A DNA stretch of 64,000 nt from Comamonadaceae bacterium CG12_big_fil_rev_8_21_14_0_65_59_15 (GCA_002786915.1 PCUV01000024.1:122048-186047); one strand, 5' to 3'. Counted from the first letter of the stretch, positions 46,988 to 57,226 are shown. Notes: generated from the sequence alone by a model not told the origin. Numbers and translations: made by a program.

Positions 46988-47530
46988 TTAACGGGCGGGG
47001 GTTTCCAGTGGCGGGTAACTGGCGGGCAGCGCTGGCGCGGGCTTGGGTGCTACAGCAATCGGCGGCGCGCTGGCAGTGGGGGTGGTGTCTGGCGCCATCT
47101 CCAGTACCGGTATTTTGCCAACGGGGCGACCGGAGTCGAGCGAGGCAACAAATTCGGCTTCGGTGGGCAGCTCGTCGGCCTCCACGCGATCCAGCACATC
47201 CTGCTTGAAGAAAACGCTCACACGGCGCGCCTGCGGCGCAACACCCTGGCGCTTGAAGGTAAAAACATAGTCCCAGCGGTCGGCGTGGAAGATGCTGGTG
47301 AGCAAGGGCGTACCCAGAATGTTCTTGACCTGGTTGCGGCTCATGCCGGGCTTGAGCGCCTGCGCCTGTTCGCGCGAGACAAAATTGCCTTGCACAACGT
47401 CAATCTTGTAGGGGGTGACGACGCTGACCAGGCGGTTGCTGGCGCTGTCCACGCTGCTGCAAGCCGACACGGCGGCACAGGTAGCCAAGACCACAGTCCA
47501 AGGGGTGCGACGGGCAATCAATTCAAACAT
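46988..47530 (-). CDS. bamE: outer-membrane assembly lipoprotein BamE (OmlA/SmpA)
   Basis: A 180-residue lipoprotein of the BAM complex that inserts outer-membrane proteins. The signal peptide ends with lipobox VSAC. The core [18 protein letters not shown] and [16 protein letters not shown], with DRWDYVFTF, identifies BamE. A Pro/Ala-rich tail of about 45 residues extends beyond the minimal domain. The start at 47530 is preferred to an in-frame ATG ten codons upstream. It is divergent from fur with 65 bp between starts, a conserved arrangement in beta- and gamma-proteobacteria. Confidence 0.95.
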   Translation of the reverse strand: MFELIARRTPWTVVLATCAAVSACSSVDSASNRLVSVVTPYKIDVVQGNFVSREQAQALKPGMSRNQVKNILGTPLLTSIFHADRWDYVFTFKRQGVAPQARRVSVFFKQDVLDRVEADELPTEAEFVASLDSGRPVGKIPVLEMAPDTTPTASAPPIAVAPKPAPALPASYPPLETPAR

Positions 47531-47595
47531 GGAGTGGACCAAACGATATGATCGGTGCATTGTATCGGCAGCAACTTTCAGGGGCGAACCGCGGC

Positions 47596-48030
47596 ATGAC
47601 CAAGATTGACAACCTCAAAAGTACCGGTCTGAAGGCCACTCTGCCGCGCCTGAAAATTCTGGAAATTTTCCAGAAAGGCGTGCAGCGTCACATGACCGCT
47701 GAAGACGTGTACCGCGTGTTGCTTCAGGAAAGCGCAGACGTCGGGCTGGCCACGGTGTACCGCGTGCTGGCGCAGTTTGAGCAAGCCGACATTTTGTGCC
47801 GCAGCCACTTTGAAAGCGGCAAGGCGGTGTACGAACTCAACGAAGGGCAACATCACGACCATCTGGTGTGCCTGGACTGCGGCCGCGTGGAAGAATTTTT
47901 TGACGCGCAAATTGAACGCCGCCAGACCGAGGTGGCACGTGCCAAGGGCTTTGTCATTGCCGAGCACGCACTCAGCCTGTACGCGCGCTGCACGCGCGAC
48001 ACCTGTGCGCATCGCCCGCCATCGGCATAG
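47596..48030 (+). CDS. fur: ferric uptake regulator Fur
   Basis: A 144-residue iron-responsive repressor. The N-terminal winged helix ([38 protein letters not shown]) is followed by the metal-binding domain with [20 protein letters not shown] and a second Cys pair, [10 protein letters not shown]. The start at 47596 ([11 protein letters not shown]) matches the family. No clear Fur box was recognised in the short divergent region, so autoregulation could not be shown. Confidence 0.97.
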   Translation: MTKIDNLKSTGLKATLPRLKILEIFQKGVQRHMTAEDVYRVLLQESADVGLATVYRVLAQFEQADILCRSHFESGKAVYELNEGQHHDHLVCLDCGRVEEFFDAQIERRQTEVARAKGFVIAEHALSLYARCTRDTCAHRPPSA

Positions 48031-48093
48031 CACGCAGGCGCAGGCAGCGTCCATCCCAAGCGCCCTACCCCATGAACCCATCGAAGATCTCGC

Positions 48094-48732
48094 ATGCTTG
48101 ATTACCTGACCCTACCCGTAACCGCCTTTGCCCAGAACTGTTCATTTGTCTGGTGCGATCAAACCCGCCAAGCCGCCGTGATCGACCCCGGCGGTGATCT
48201 GGATGCGCTGCTGGCCGAGGTCAACAGGCTGCACCTGTCGCTGGAACAAATCTGGCTGACCCATGCGCACATCGACCACGCCGGTGGCGCGGGTGAGCTG
48301 GCCCAACGTCTGGGCCTGCCCATCATCGGCCCGCATCCAGGCGACCAGTTCTGGATCGACGGCCTGCCACAGCAAAGCCAGATGTTTGGCTTCCCGCCCG
48401 CCCTGCTGTTCAAACCCACGCGCTGGCTGCACGACGGCGAAACGGTCACGTTAGGCAGCTGCACGCTGGACGTGCGTCATTGCCCAGGGCATACGCCAGG
48501 GCATGTGGTGTTTTACAGCGCCGAAGCCAAGCGCGCGTTTGTGGGTGACGTGCTGTTTGCTGGCTCCATTGGCCGCACCGACTTTCCGGGCGGCAGCCAC
48601 GAACAGCTGCTGGCCAGCATCCGGGAGCGCCTGTGGCCGATGGGCGACGACACGGTGTTCATTCCCGGCCACGGCCCCGAGAGTACTTTTGGGCGTGAGC
48701 GGCGCACCAACCCTTATGTGACTGATGTTTAG
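48094..48732 (+). CDS. metallo-beta-lactamase-fold hydrolase (YcbL/glyoxalase II-like)
   Basis: A 212-residue metal-dependent hydrolase. Metal ligands are in LTHAHIDHAGGAGELA (HxHxDH), HCPGHTPGHVVF, FVGDVLFAGSIGRTDFPGG and FIPGHGPESTFGRERRTNPY. The compact length without the glyoxalase II C-terminal domain points to the YcbL subgroup, which hydrolyses S-lactoylglutathione-like thioesters weakly. It lies 63 bp after fur and is followed by a repeat and a bidirectional terminator. Confidence 0.9.
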   Translation: MLDYLTLPVTAFAQNCSFVWCDQTRQAAVIDPGGDLDALLAEVNRLHLSLEQIWLTHAHIDHAGGAGELAQRLGLPIIGPHPGDQFWIDGLPQQSQMFGFPPALLFKPTRWLHDGETVTLGSCTLDVRHCPGHTPGHVVFYSAEAKRAFVGDVLFAGSIGRTDFPGGSHEQLLASIRERLWPMGDDTVFIPGHGPESTFGRERRTNPYVTDV

Positions 48733-48738
48733 CGCTAC

Positions 48739-48787
48739 TTATTAAGTAGCTACTTAGGCAGTATTCATAAGGGTCAGAGGCCAAAAA
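48739..48787 (+). repeat. dispersed AT-rich repeat, copy F (intergenic)
   Basis: Just after the hydrolase stop, this segment reads AAGTAGCTACTTAGGCAG, then TTCATAAGGGTCAGAGG and CCAAAAAA. It is the copy not under coding constraint and shares AGCTACT, GGCAG, AAGGG and CAAAA with the exbB copy and TAGCT-CTTA-GCAG with the transaminase copy. Confidence 0.65.
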
Positions 48788-48795
48788 AGCATAAA

Positions 48796-48821
48796 AAAAG
48801 CCCGGTCGCGACCGGGCTTTT
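48796..48821. terminator. bidirectional intrinsic terminator
   Basis: A perfect 26-bp palindrome, with GCCCGGTCGCGACCGGGC at its centre flanked by runs of A and T, sits between the convergent hydrolase gene (+) and dctM (-). It forms a GC-rich stem with a T-run on either strand. Confidence 0.9.
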
Positions 48822-48857
48822 GACGGTAGGGTAGTACGTCCTGCTAGGCCTGTGGCG

Positions 48858-50147
48858 TCAAAGCGCCTTGCCAAAAATCATATCCGGCAGCGTGAGCGTG
48901 ATCGCCGGGATGTAAGTCACCATCGCCAGGAAGGTCAGCAGCACCATCAGCCACGGCAGCGCCGCCTTGGTCACCTGCACCAGGTTCATGCCCGTGACGC
49001 CGCTGGTGACAAACAGGTTCAGCCCCACCGGCGGTGTCACCATGCCAATTTCCATGTTCACCACCATGATCACGCCCAGGTGAATCGGGTCAATGCCGAG
49101 CTGCTTGGAGATCGGGAAGAAGATCGGTGCCAGAATCAAAATGATGCCGGTGGGCTCCATGAAGTTGCCCGCCACCAGCAAGATGACGTTGACCACCAGC
49201 AGGAACATCCAGGGTGTCATGCCCATGCTGACAATTTGCTCGGCAATGGTCTGCGGAATGCGCTCGGTGGTCAGCACATGGGCAAACAGCAGTGCGTTGC
49301 AGACAATGAACATCAGCATCACGGTGGTGCGCGCCGCATCCAGAAACACATGCGGCAGTTGCTTCATGTTTAGATCACGGTAAATGAACACCGCCACGAC
49401 CAACGCGTACACGGCCGAAACCGCCGCCGCTTCAGTGGGGGTGAAGATGCCACCGTAAATACCACCCATGATGATGACCAGCAGCGCCAACCCCCACATG
49501 GATTCCCTGAAACTGCGCATGAGTTCGCCAAAACTGACTTTGGGCGGAGGCTTGACAGCCAGTTTGCCGGCTCGCCACCAAACCGCAAACATCAGCATGA
49601 AGCCTAGCAGCAAGCCAGGCACGACACCGGCCATAAAGATGCGCCCCACCGACTCTTCGGTCACAGCGCAATACACCACCATCACAATGGAAGGCGGAAT
49701 CAAGATGCCCAGCGTGCCCGCGTTGCAGATCACCCCCGCAGCAAACTCCTTGGGGTAACCGTTCTTGACCATGCCGCCAATCACGATCGAGCCAATGGCC
49801 ACCACCGTGGCCGGGCTGGAGCCCGACACCGCCGCAAACAACATGCACGCCAGAATGGACGCAATGGCCAGCCCGCCACGCAGATGCCCCACCGCGTCGA
49901 TGGCAAACGTCACCATGCGCTTGGCCACGCCACCGGTGCTCATCAAGGCCCCGGCCAGCACAAAGAACGGAATGCTCATCAACGTGTAGTGTTCGCTGGT
50001 TTCAAACAGCTTGATCGACATCGACGCGAGCGAGTCTTGTGAGAAGAAAAAGATCGTGACCAGGCTCGACAAACCCAGGCTTACGGCAATCGGCATGCCG
50101 ATGGCCATGCAAAAGAACAGGGTGGCAAATAAAACAACGGTATTCAT
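48858..50147 (-). CDS. dctM: TRAP transporter large permease (DctM)
   Basis: A 429-residue inner-membrane protein with about twelve helices, the ion-driven channel of a tripartite ATP-independent periplasmic transporter. Family segments include NAGTLGILIPPSIVMVVYCA, GGIYGGIFTPTEAAAVSAVY and TPPVGLNLFVTSGVTG. It overlaps dctQ by 4 bp. The substrate is probably an organic acid, as for the DctP it goes with. Confidence 0.96.
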   Translation of the reverse strand: MNTVVLFATLFFCMAIGMPIAVSLGLSSLVTIFFFSQDSLASMSIKLFETSEHYTLMSIPFFVLAGALMSTGGVAKRMVTFAIDAVGHLRGGLAIASILACMLFAAVSGSSPATVVAIGSIVIGGMVKNGYPKEFAAGVICNAGTLGILIPPSIVMVVYCAVTEESVGRIFMAGVVPGLLLGFMLMFAVWWRAGKLAVKPPPKVSFGELMRSFRESMWGLALLVIIMGGIYGGIFTPTEAAAVSAVYALVVAVFIYRDLNMKQLPHVFLDAARTTVMLMFIVCNALLFAHVLTTERIPQTIAEQIVSMGMTPWMFLLVVNVILLVAGNFMEPTGIILILAPIFFPISKQLGIDPIHLGVIMVVNMEIGMVTPPVGLNLFVTSGVTGMNLVQVTKAALPWLMVLLTFLAMVTYIPAITLTLPDMIFGKAL

Positions 50148-50671
50148 GATTGGGCCTCGTCAGATTTGAGCTTCATGGCTTCTGCCGCTTCGTCAGCCAG
50201 ACGCAGACTGTCTGTTTTGCCAGACACCAGCCCCCACAAAATTTGCGCAAAACGAAAGCCCGTGAGCAGATAGCCCGCGGGCATCACCGCCAGTACCTGC
50301 CAGCGCTCAATCGACATGTCTTCAAACTCAATGCCAGCCTCTTTCATCTTCAAAACATAGGTGGTGGCCCCGGTAAGCACAAAGCCCACATACAGCAGGC
50401 TCAGCAGCACAGCAATGATGGACACCACACGCCGCGTGTTGTGCCCCATCATCTTCACCAATGCGTCCACGCCAATGTGCGAGCCCACGCGCACACCATA
50501 AGAGATGCCAACAAAGATCATGAAGGCAAAAAACACGGTGGTGAGCTCAAGCGCCCAAGAAAAACCGCTGTTAAACACATAGCGCATCACCACTTGCACA
50601 AAGGTCAGACCGGTCATAGCGGCCAGCATCAGTGCGATGATCCACTCTTCCAGGTGGTCCAGAATTTTCAT
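50144..50671 (-). CDS. dctQ: TRAP transporter small permease (DctQ)
   Basis: A 175-residue protein with four helices that partners DctM. FVQVVMRYVFNSGFSWALEL and GVRVGSHIGVDALVK are typical of DctQ. The ribosome-binding site GGAG directly follows the T-run of the upstream terminator. The C-terminus extends about 15 residues further than usual into the cytoplasm. Confidence 0.95.
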   Translation of the reverse strand: MKILDHLEEWIIALMLAAMTGLTFVQVVMRYVFNSGFSWALELTTVFFAFMIFVGISYGVRVGSHIGVDALVKMMGHNTRRVVSIIAVLLSLLYVGFVLTGATTYVLKMKEAGIEFEDMSIERWQVLAVMPAGYLLTGFRFAQILWGLVSGKTDSLRLADEAAEAMKLKSDEAQS

Positions 50672-50682
50672 GGAAATACTCC

Positions 50683-50707
50683 AAAAAAACCCCGGGCCAG
50701 CCGGGGT
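50683..50707 (-). terminator. intrinsic terminator or attenuator between dctP and dctQ
   Basis: On the minus strand a stem ACCCCGG / CCGGGGT with a five-base loop is followed by seven T (50689-50683), only 12 bp before the dctQ start. It should let most transcripts end after dctP and a fraction read through into dctQM, giving more binding protein than permease. Confidence 0.8.
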
Positions 50708-50757
50708 GGTTTCAGGTGCACAAACCGTGGCAAAAACGGCTTGCGCAGCTTCTCGTT

Positions 50758-51822
<1,065 letters not shown>

Positions 51823-51898
51823 TCAACAGCTAGGGTTTTCCCTAGGCAATGTACCAACTCGGGAGCAGTCCCGGTTGGGCGGCACCAGCAGCAGCGTG

Positions 51899-52918
51899 CT
51901 ACTGCATGACCTTTTGCAGGGCGCTGATCCAGCTCGGGCCGATGCGCGCCACCAATTGTTGCTGCACTTGCTGCACCGCCTGACGCAACCGGGCCCGTTG
52001 CGTGGCGCTGGGGGTGTGAATGCGGGTGGTGCCGGCATGGCGCAGTGCCAGCAGCGCCTGGTCGTTTTGCGTGTCGGCGATCTGGTTGGCAAAGGCCAGT
52101 GCTTCTTGCAGCGCCTGGTTGATGAGTTCACGGTCGGTCGGCTTCAGGCTTTGCCAGAAGCGCTGGTTGGTCACCACGGCGTAGCCCAGATAGCCGTGAT
52201 CGGTCAGGCTCAAGTCGCTCTGCACCTGGTGCATGGCCTGCGTCCAGAAGTTGGAGACCGGGTTTTCCGTGCCATCCACCACGCCACTGGCCAGCGCGCG
52301 GCGGGTTTCACTGAAGGCCAGCGTCACCGGGCGAGCGCCGAGCGCGCGCATTTGCGCGGCAATCACTTGGGACGCCTGCACCCGCATGCGCAGGCCAATA
52401 TAGTCTTTGGGCTCCAGCAGCGGGCGGTTGGCGCTCATCTGTTTGAAACCATTGTCAAAAAAGCCCAGACCCACCAGACCCTGAGGCTGTAACCCTGCCA
52501 ACAATTTTTGCCCCAAGGGCCCCAGTGTGATTCGCCGCACAGCTTCCAGGTTGTCAAACAAAAACGGTAAATCAAACAGTTCGAATTCAGGTAACCCAAT
52601 ACGGCTAAATTTGGACAGAGAAGGAGCCACCATGTCCACCGCACCCAACTGGAGCGCCTGCATCTCGTCGTGATCGCCATAGAGGCTGGCATTGGGATAA
52701 ACCTGCACGCCAATCCGCCCACCGCTGCGCTGTTCCACCAGCACCTTGAAACGGTTGGCCGCCAGGCCCTTGGGGGTTTCCTCGGCCACCACATGTGAAA
52801 ACCGCAGCGTGATGTCGGCGCGCGGGTGGGCCAGCGCGGCCGCAGGCAGCAGCGCCGCGCCCGCGCAGGCAGCCAGCCAATGGCGGCGTGGGATGGGGCG
52901 CAAGCAAGGCAAGCTCAT
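51899..52918 (-). CDS. second TRAP substrate-binding protein (DctP family)
   Basis: A 339-residue paralogue of the neighbouring dctP ([58 protein letters not shown]) with a Tat-like or Sec signal (PRRHWLAACAGAALLPAAALA). It has no permease genes of its own and lies 163 bp upstream of the complete dctP on the same strand. It may feed the same permeases with another ligand. The start is ATG at 52918 or 52927. Confidence 0.9.
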   Translation of the reverse strand: MSLPCLRPIPRRHWLAACAGAALLPAAALAHPRADITLRFSHVVAEETPKGLAANRFKVLVEQRSGGRIGVQVYPNASLYGDHDEMQALQLGAVDMVAPSLSKFSRIGLPEFELFDLPFLFDNLEAVRRITLGPLGQKLLAGLQPQGLVGLGFFDNGFKQMSANRPLLEPKDYIGLRMRVQASQVIAAQMRALGARPVTLAFSETRRALASGVVDGTENPVSNFWTQAMHQVQSDLSLTDHGYLGYAVVTNQRFWQSLKPTDRELINQALQEALAFANQIADTQNDQALLALRHAGTTRIHTPSATQRARLRQAVQQVQQQLVARIGPSWISALQKVMQ

Positions 52919-53054
52919 GCACGCCATTATGATCAGGTGCGCCTGCGCTACCGGATGACACGTCACCCTATCGGGCCGCATTTGCTTTGTGGCAAATGAG
53001 CGGCATCTTGCGCACCCGGTTGTGCTGATTTTCCAATTGTCCAAATTTCTCTCC

Positions 53055-54287
53055 ATGCTCAATATTGCCGCCACCTGTCTTGTCATCACCGCTTTGTTGG
53101 CTTATGTCAACCACAAGTTCATCAAGATGCCAACCTCTATTGGGGTGATGGTGACAGCGCTGGTGTTTTCATTGGGCTTGGTGCTGCTTGATTCCATTGA
53201 CGTGGTGCACACGTTGCGGGTCTATGAAGTCTCTCTGGTGCAGTCGATTGATTTTTCTGAAGTGTTGATGCAGGGCATGCTGTCGATGTTGCTGTTTGCC
53301 GGTGCCTTGCACATTGACTTGAGTGAGCTCAAAACCATGCGCTGGCAGGTGGCCACCCTGGCCGTGGTCGGCACGCTGCTGTCGACCTTGGTGGTGGGCT
53401 ATGGTGTGTATTGGGCACTGCCGTGGGTCGGGCTCCCGCTGCCCTTGATCTACTGCCTGTTGTTTGGTGCACTGATTTCCCCCACTGACCCGATTGCCGT
53501 GATGGGCATTCTGAAGTCTGCCGGGGCACCCAAAGAGCTGGAGCTGATGATTGCCGGCGAATCACTGTTCAACGACGGTGTGGGTGTGGTTATTTTCACG
53601 CTGCTGCTGGGCATGTTGGCCAGCGGCAGCGCGCCCACGCTGGCGCAAGCGGGCAACTTGCTGTTGCATGAAGTGGGCGGCGGACTGCTGCTCGGATTTG
53701 CGTTAGGTGCGGCCTGTTTTGTGCTGTTGCGCAGTGTGGACAGCTACCAGGTCGAAGTGCTGCTGACACTGGCCGGCGTGATCGGTGGCTACGCACTGGC
53801 GCATCACCTGCATGTATCGGGACCACTGGCCATGGTGGTAGCCGGCCTGATCATTGGCAACCACGGTCGCGCCCTGGCCATGTCGGACACCACGCGGCGC
53901 TATGTGGACATGTTCTGGGAGCTGCTGGACGAAATCCTGAACGCGGTGCTGTTTGTGTTGATTGGCATGGAGGTGCTGCTGATTACCCTTAATAGCAAGA
54001 TCTTGGTGGCGGCCGCCCTGGCGGGCTGCGTGACACTGTTGGCACGCCTGGTCACAGTGGGGCTACCGGTGCGCTGGAGTGCGCGCCTGTTTCAGTTGCC
54101 ACCGGGGGCCTGGAAGGTGCTCACGTGGGGCGGCTTGCGCGGCGGCATTTCGGTGGCGCTGGCCTTGTCGCTACCACCAGGGCCCGCGCGTGACACGGTG
54201 CTCGGGCTGACCTACTGCGTGGTGGCATTCTCGATTCTGGCGCAGGGCTTGAGCATTGGCTGGGTCACACGCAAGGCGATTGGCTAG
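53055..54287 (+). CDS. CPA1-type Na+/H+ antiporter (NhaP-like)
   Basis: A 410-residue inner-membrane antiporter with about twelve helices. GALISPTDPIAVMGILKSAG and ELELMIAGESLFNDGVGVVI contain the ion-binding Asp and the conserved ND pair. LTWGGLRGGISVALAL is also diagnostic. MLNIAATCLVITALL at 53055 begins the first helix and is preferred to a GTG at 52989. Its 3' end overlaps the convergent mscS gene by 23 bp. Role in pH and sodium homeostasis. Confidence 0.94.
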   Translation: MLNIAATCLVITALLAYVNHKFIKMPTSIGVMVTALVFSLGLVLLDSIDVVHTLRVYEVSLVQSIDFSEVLMQGMLSMLLFAGALHIDLSELKTMRWQVATLAVVGTLLSTLVVGYGVYWALPWVGLPLPLIYCLLFGALISPTDPIAVMGILKSAGAPKELELMIAGESLFNDGVGVVIFTLLLGMLASGSAPTLAQAGNLLLHEVGGGLLLGFALGAACFVLLRSVDSYQVEVLLTLAGVIGGYALAHHLHVSGPLAMVVAGLIIGNHGRALAMSDTTRRYVDMFWELLDEILNAVLFVLIGMEVLLITLNSKILVAAALAGCVTLLARLVTVGLPVRWSARLFQLPPGAWKVLTWGGLRGGISVALALSLPPGPARDTVLGLTYCVVAFSILAQGLSIGWVTRKAIG

Positions 54288-55350
54288 CGGCCGGTTGGGT
54301 GCTGGCATTGTGATTCAAGTGCAGGGTCTGGGTCGGGAAGGCAAACTCGATCTTATGTTCGCCAAAGCTGCGCACCAGTTGCAAATTGATGGCGTGCTGC
54401 ACGTCCATATACACACCGTAATCCGGCGAAAGCACGTAATAAACCGTTTCAAAGTCGAGTGAAAACGCTCCCAGCCCCTTGAAGTGGGAGCGGTCAAAAC
54501 GTACCTTGTCTTGCGCCGCGACGGCCTGCTTGATCAGTGCCGGGATGCGCTCGAGCTGGTCGGCTGGCGTGTCGTAAGTAACGCCTACAGCAAACTCAAT
54601 GCGCCGCTCCTGCATGCGTTTGTAGTTGCGGATGCGGCTTTGCAGCAAGTCGTTGTTGGACAAAACAATTTGCTCGCCACCCAAGCTGCGGATGCGCGTG
54701 GTCTTGAGTCCGACGTGCTCCACCGTGCCCATTTCTTTACCCAGAATGATGAAATCACCGATGACAAAGGGCTTGTCGATGGCAATGGACAGCGAGGCAA
54801 ACAGGTCGCCCAAAATGTTTTGCAGAGCCAGCGCCACCGCAATGCCGCCAATGCCCAGGCTGGCCACCAGCGCGGTGACGTTGATACCCAGGTTGTCGAG
54901 CATGACCAGCAGCACCAGCAACCAAATCACCACCCGCCCCAGGAATGTCAGCAACGACAAACTCATGCGGCGCGCGCCTTCGTCGGTTTCGTTCCCTTGC
55001 GAAAAGTGGTGGCGGAGCCAAAAAATCAAGCCCCGCGTTGACCAGAACCCGACTTGCAGAATCAGCGCGGTAATGAAAATGCGATCGACCCATTTCTCCA
55101 GGCCTGACGGCAAGTTTAAAAACTGGCTTCCGGCATACAGCCCGAGGGCGGTGGCCAGCAGCACACGCGTGGCTGACAGCACGTCCACCAAAAAATCGTC
55201 TATGACCGTCTCGGTGTTTTGGGCCACGCGCTGCAGACGGTGCAGTACCAGTCGGCGCAGCAGGTGCAGCACCACAATAAAGGTGACTGCTGTGAGCAAC
55301 GCGTAGGTCCAGTGTTGCAGGGTATTTTGAGTGATCAGTTCGCGCAGCAT
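54265..55350 (-). CDS. MscS-family mechanosensitive channel
   Basis: A 361-residue channel protein with four or five helices in the first half. ALVASLGIGGIAVALALQNI and LGDLFASLSIAIDKPFVIGD form the pore helix and start of the beta domain, followed by EHVGLKTTRIRSLGGEQIVL and SNNDLLQSRIRNYKRM. It releases solutes on hypo-osmotic shock. It is only 12 bp after the SIS gene and seems to be the last gene of the putative osmoadaptation operon. Confidence 0.93.
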   Translation of the reverse strand: MLRELITQNTLQHWTYALLTAVTFIVVLHLLRRLVLHRLQRVAQNTETVIDDFLVDVLSATRVLLATALGLYAGSQFLNLPSGLEKWVDRIFITALILQVGFWSTRGLIFWLRHHFSQGNETDEGARRMSLSLLTFLGRVVIWLLVLLVMLDNLGINVTALVASLGIGGIAVALALQNILGDLFASLSIAIDKPFVIGDFIILGKEMGTVEHVGLKTTRIRSLGGEQIVLSNNDLLQSRIRNYKRMQERRIEFAVGVTYDTPADQLERIPALIKQAVAAQDKVRFDRSHFKGLGAFSLDFETVYYVLSPDYGVYMDVQHAINLQLVRSFGEHKIEFAFPTQTLHLNHNASTQPAASQSPCV

Positions 55351-55362
55351 AAAGAGGTGGTG

Positions 55363-56379
55363 TCAGATGGTTTGTGTGATTTTCCGCAACGATGGGTGCA
55401 GGTCAGGGTTGATGCCATAGCGCTCGGCCAGGGTGGCGCAGGTGCGCTGCGCAATGTAAGCCAGCACGGCGGTACGCGCCCAACGTGCCGCTGGAAACGG
55501 CAAGGGAATTTGCGCATCCAGGGTTTGGTCACAGCCCAGACACAAAAACGGTACGCCGCGTGCGAGCAGCGCAGCGACAACCGCCTGCTTGGTTTCCATC
55601 GGCTCGTCTGAGGCGGTAAACAATACCACCCGGTCGGCCGGACTGGCCGCCGCAATGGGGCCGTGCAGGTATTCCGCGGTGGAATAGCCGAAGGCCGGAA
55701 TGCCCACACTTTCTTGCAACTTGAGCGCCGCCTCCAGTGCGCCGCCATATGACGGGCCTCGGGCCAGCCAGGTCACCGTACGGGCACCGGCCAAAAAAGT
55801 GGCCAATTGGCCTGGCACCGCTTGGACTTCAATTTGCAACATGCAGTCGGCGCTTTGCTCGGCTGCTTGCGTGATGTTGTAACCGGCCAGTGCTGCGGCG
55901 ACAAACAGCTGCGCAATGACGCTCTTGGTGGCGGGTACGGCCAGCTCTTGCCCGCACCCCAGGTGGATCATCTGCTGCGCTGGTTTGAGTAAACACGCGT
56001 CGCTGGCGGCGTCTGCCTGCGTGACTGCCACGACCAACGCACCGCGTGCATGCAGCCATTCGGCGCTGGCCGCAATATCGGTGGATTGGCCGGAATAAGA
56101 AAACGCATAGGCCACAGCATCGCTCCAGTCAGCCATTGGCACGGTTTGCGTGCTCAGCCAGGGACGGAATTCAATCGGTTGTCGGCCACTTTGCAAGGCA
56201 AACAAATAAGTGGCGAAGGTGCATACATTGCCCGAGCTGCCGCGCCCGAGCAGCACCGTGCTGGCGCGCCCATCCACCAGGCTGCGAATTTGCGTGGCCT
56301 CAAGCTGCCAGCGCGCTGCCTGGCTGCGCAGCATGTGCGGCGTGGCCGCAGCTTCTTTTGCCATGTGGCTGGTCAACAT
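55363..56379 (-). CDS. double-SIS-domain protein (GlmS isomerase/GlmD/AgaS-like)
   Basis: A 338-residue protein of two SIS domains without the glutaminase part of GlmS. VLLGRGSSGNVCTFATYLFA and AYAFSYSGQSTDI bind sugar phosphate in the first domain. VPATKSVIAQLFVAAALAG, TWLARGPSYGGALEAALKLQ and AEYLHGPIAAA belong to the second. Relatives act as glucosamine-6-phosphate deaminases (archaeal GlmD) or as AgaS-type aldose-ketose deaminases. The start at 56379 has a GGAG site and lies one base after the PIG-L stop. Confidence 0.85.
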   Translation of the reverse strand: MLTSHMAKEAAATPHMLRSQAARWQLEATQIRSLVDGRASTVLLGRGSSGNVCTFATYLFALQSGRQPIEFRPWLSTQTVPMADWSDAVAYAFSYSGQSTDIAASAEWLHARGALVVAVTQADAASDACLLKPAQQMIHLGCGQELAVPATKSVIAQLFVAAALAGYNITQAAEQSADCMLQIEVQAVPGQLATFLAGARTVTWLARGPSYGGALEAALKLQESVGIPAFGYSTAEYLHGPIAAASPADRVVLFTASDEPMETKQAVVAALLARGVPFLCLGCDQTLDAQIPLPFPAARWARTAVLAYIAQRTCATLAERYGINPDLHPSLRKITQTI

Positions 56380-56380
56380 G

Positions 56381-57226
56381 TTATTTCTCCGGTGAAATTG
56401 AGGCTTTGGCTGGTGTGGCCTGCCAATAAAGCTCGCTGGCGAGCGTCGCGTGCTGATGACTGGCAATACGGCAGCGCATGTTGTCTTCATTGCCAAACAG
56501 CGCAGGTACTTGACTGTCGTAGTGCCGCAGCATGGCTACTTTGGCATCGACATCAACCGGCACGGCAAAACGCTGTCCGGGGGTCAAACGCAGGCGCTGC
56601 AATGCCTGCAGCGGGTCATCTTGGTCGCCGCGACCCACTTTAGGGTCGGCCACGTAAGGAAAGTCTTCGTAAAACAGCAACTCGGCACCGGCTGCCGTCG
56701 CCGCCAGGCGCACCGCCACTTGCGCCGCAATCTGGTGATCGACATGGTGGCCGATACCCATCGGACTGATCAGCAATATGCGCCCCAGATCCAGACAGAG
56801 TCGGCGCAGCACCAAATACAACTCTTCAATGTGCGCCATGTCGTCCACACGCGGCGACACCCAACGTTCGCGCGCGTTGCGGTAAATCAGTTTGCCCGTC
56901 AGCGGGCTGCGCCGGAATATGCCGTCGGCAAAACTCAAATGAACAAAGTCAGCATTCACCGAACGCATGGCCGCAATGTCTTCGGCACGCCTGGTGCGGG
57001 CACTGACATGCCCCTGACGTCGCTCAATGACCTTGCGGTTGCCGTCGCTGGAGGTGCGCCGTGACGTGCCACAACTGATGCTGACCACCAAGGTCGAGAT
57101 GCGATCGCGCAAAGCGTGCAACAGGGCGCCGCAACTCAGGCCGGCATCGTCAAGATGCGGCGACAGAATCACCACCCGCTCAAAATCATCCCACTCCAGG
57201 GTACTCAACAGGTCGCGTGTTTTCAT
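56381..57226 (-). CDS. PIG-L (LmbE)-family deacetylase
   Basis: A 281-residue zinc-dependent N-deacetylase-like protein. ILSPHLDDAGLSCGALLHAL has the PHxDD metal and base motif (His24, Asp26, Asp27), and GIGHHVDHQIAAQVAV carries the third ligand. The family removes acetyl groups from N-acetylglucosamine units of lipids, mycothiol precursors or chitobiose. Overlap of 4 bp with the GH4 gene and one base before the SIS gene imply one pathway. The substrate is not known. Confidence 0.87.
   Translation of the reverse strand: MKTRDLLSTLEWDDFERVVILSPHLDDAGLSCGALLHALRDRISTLVVSISCGTSRRTSSDGNRKVIERRQGHVSARTRRAEDIAAMRSVNADFVHLSFADGIFRRSPLTGKLIYRNARERWVSPRVDDMAHIEELYLVLRRLCLDLGRILLISPMGIGHHVDHQIAAQVAVRLAATAAGAELLFYEDFPYVADPKVGRGDQDDPLQALQRLRLTPGQRFAVPVDVDAKVAMLRHYDSQVPALFGNEDNMRCRIASHQHATLASELYWQATPAKASISPEK

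Noticed and set aside
47531..47595. Fur box in the bamE-fur divergent region
   Set aside because: No match to the GATAATGATAATC-type consensus was found in the 65 bp.
52989..53054. GTG start for the Na+/H+ antiporter
   Set aside because: It would add 22 residues before the first membrane helix that the family lacks.
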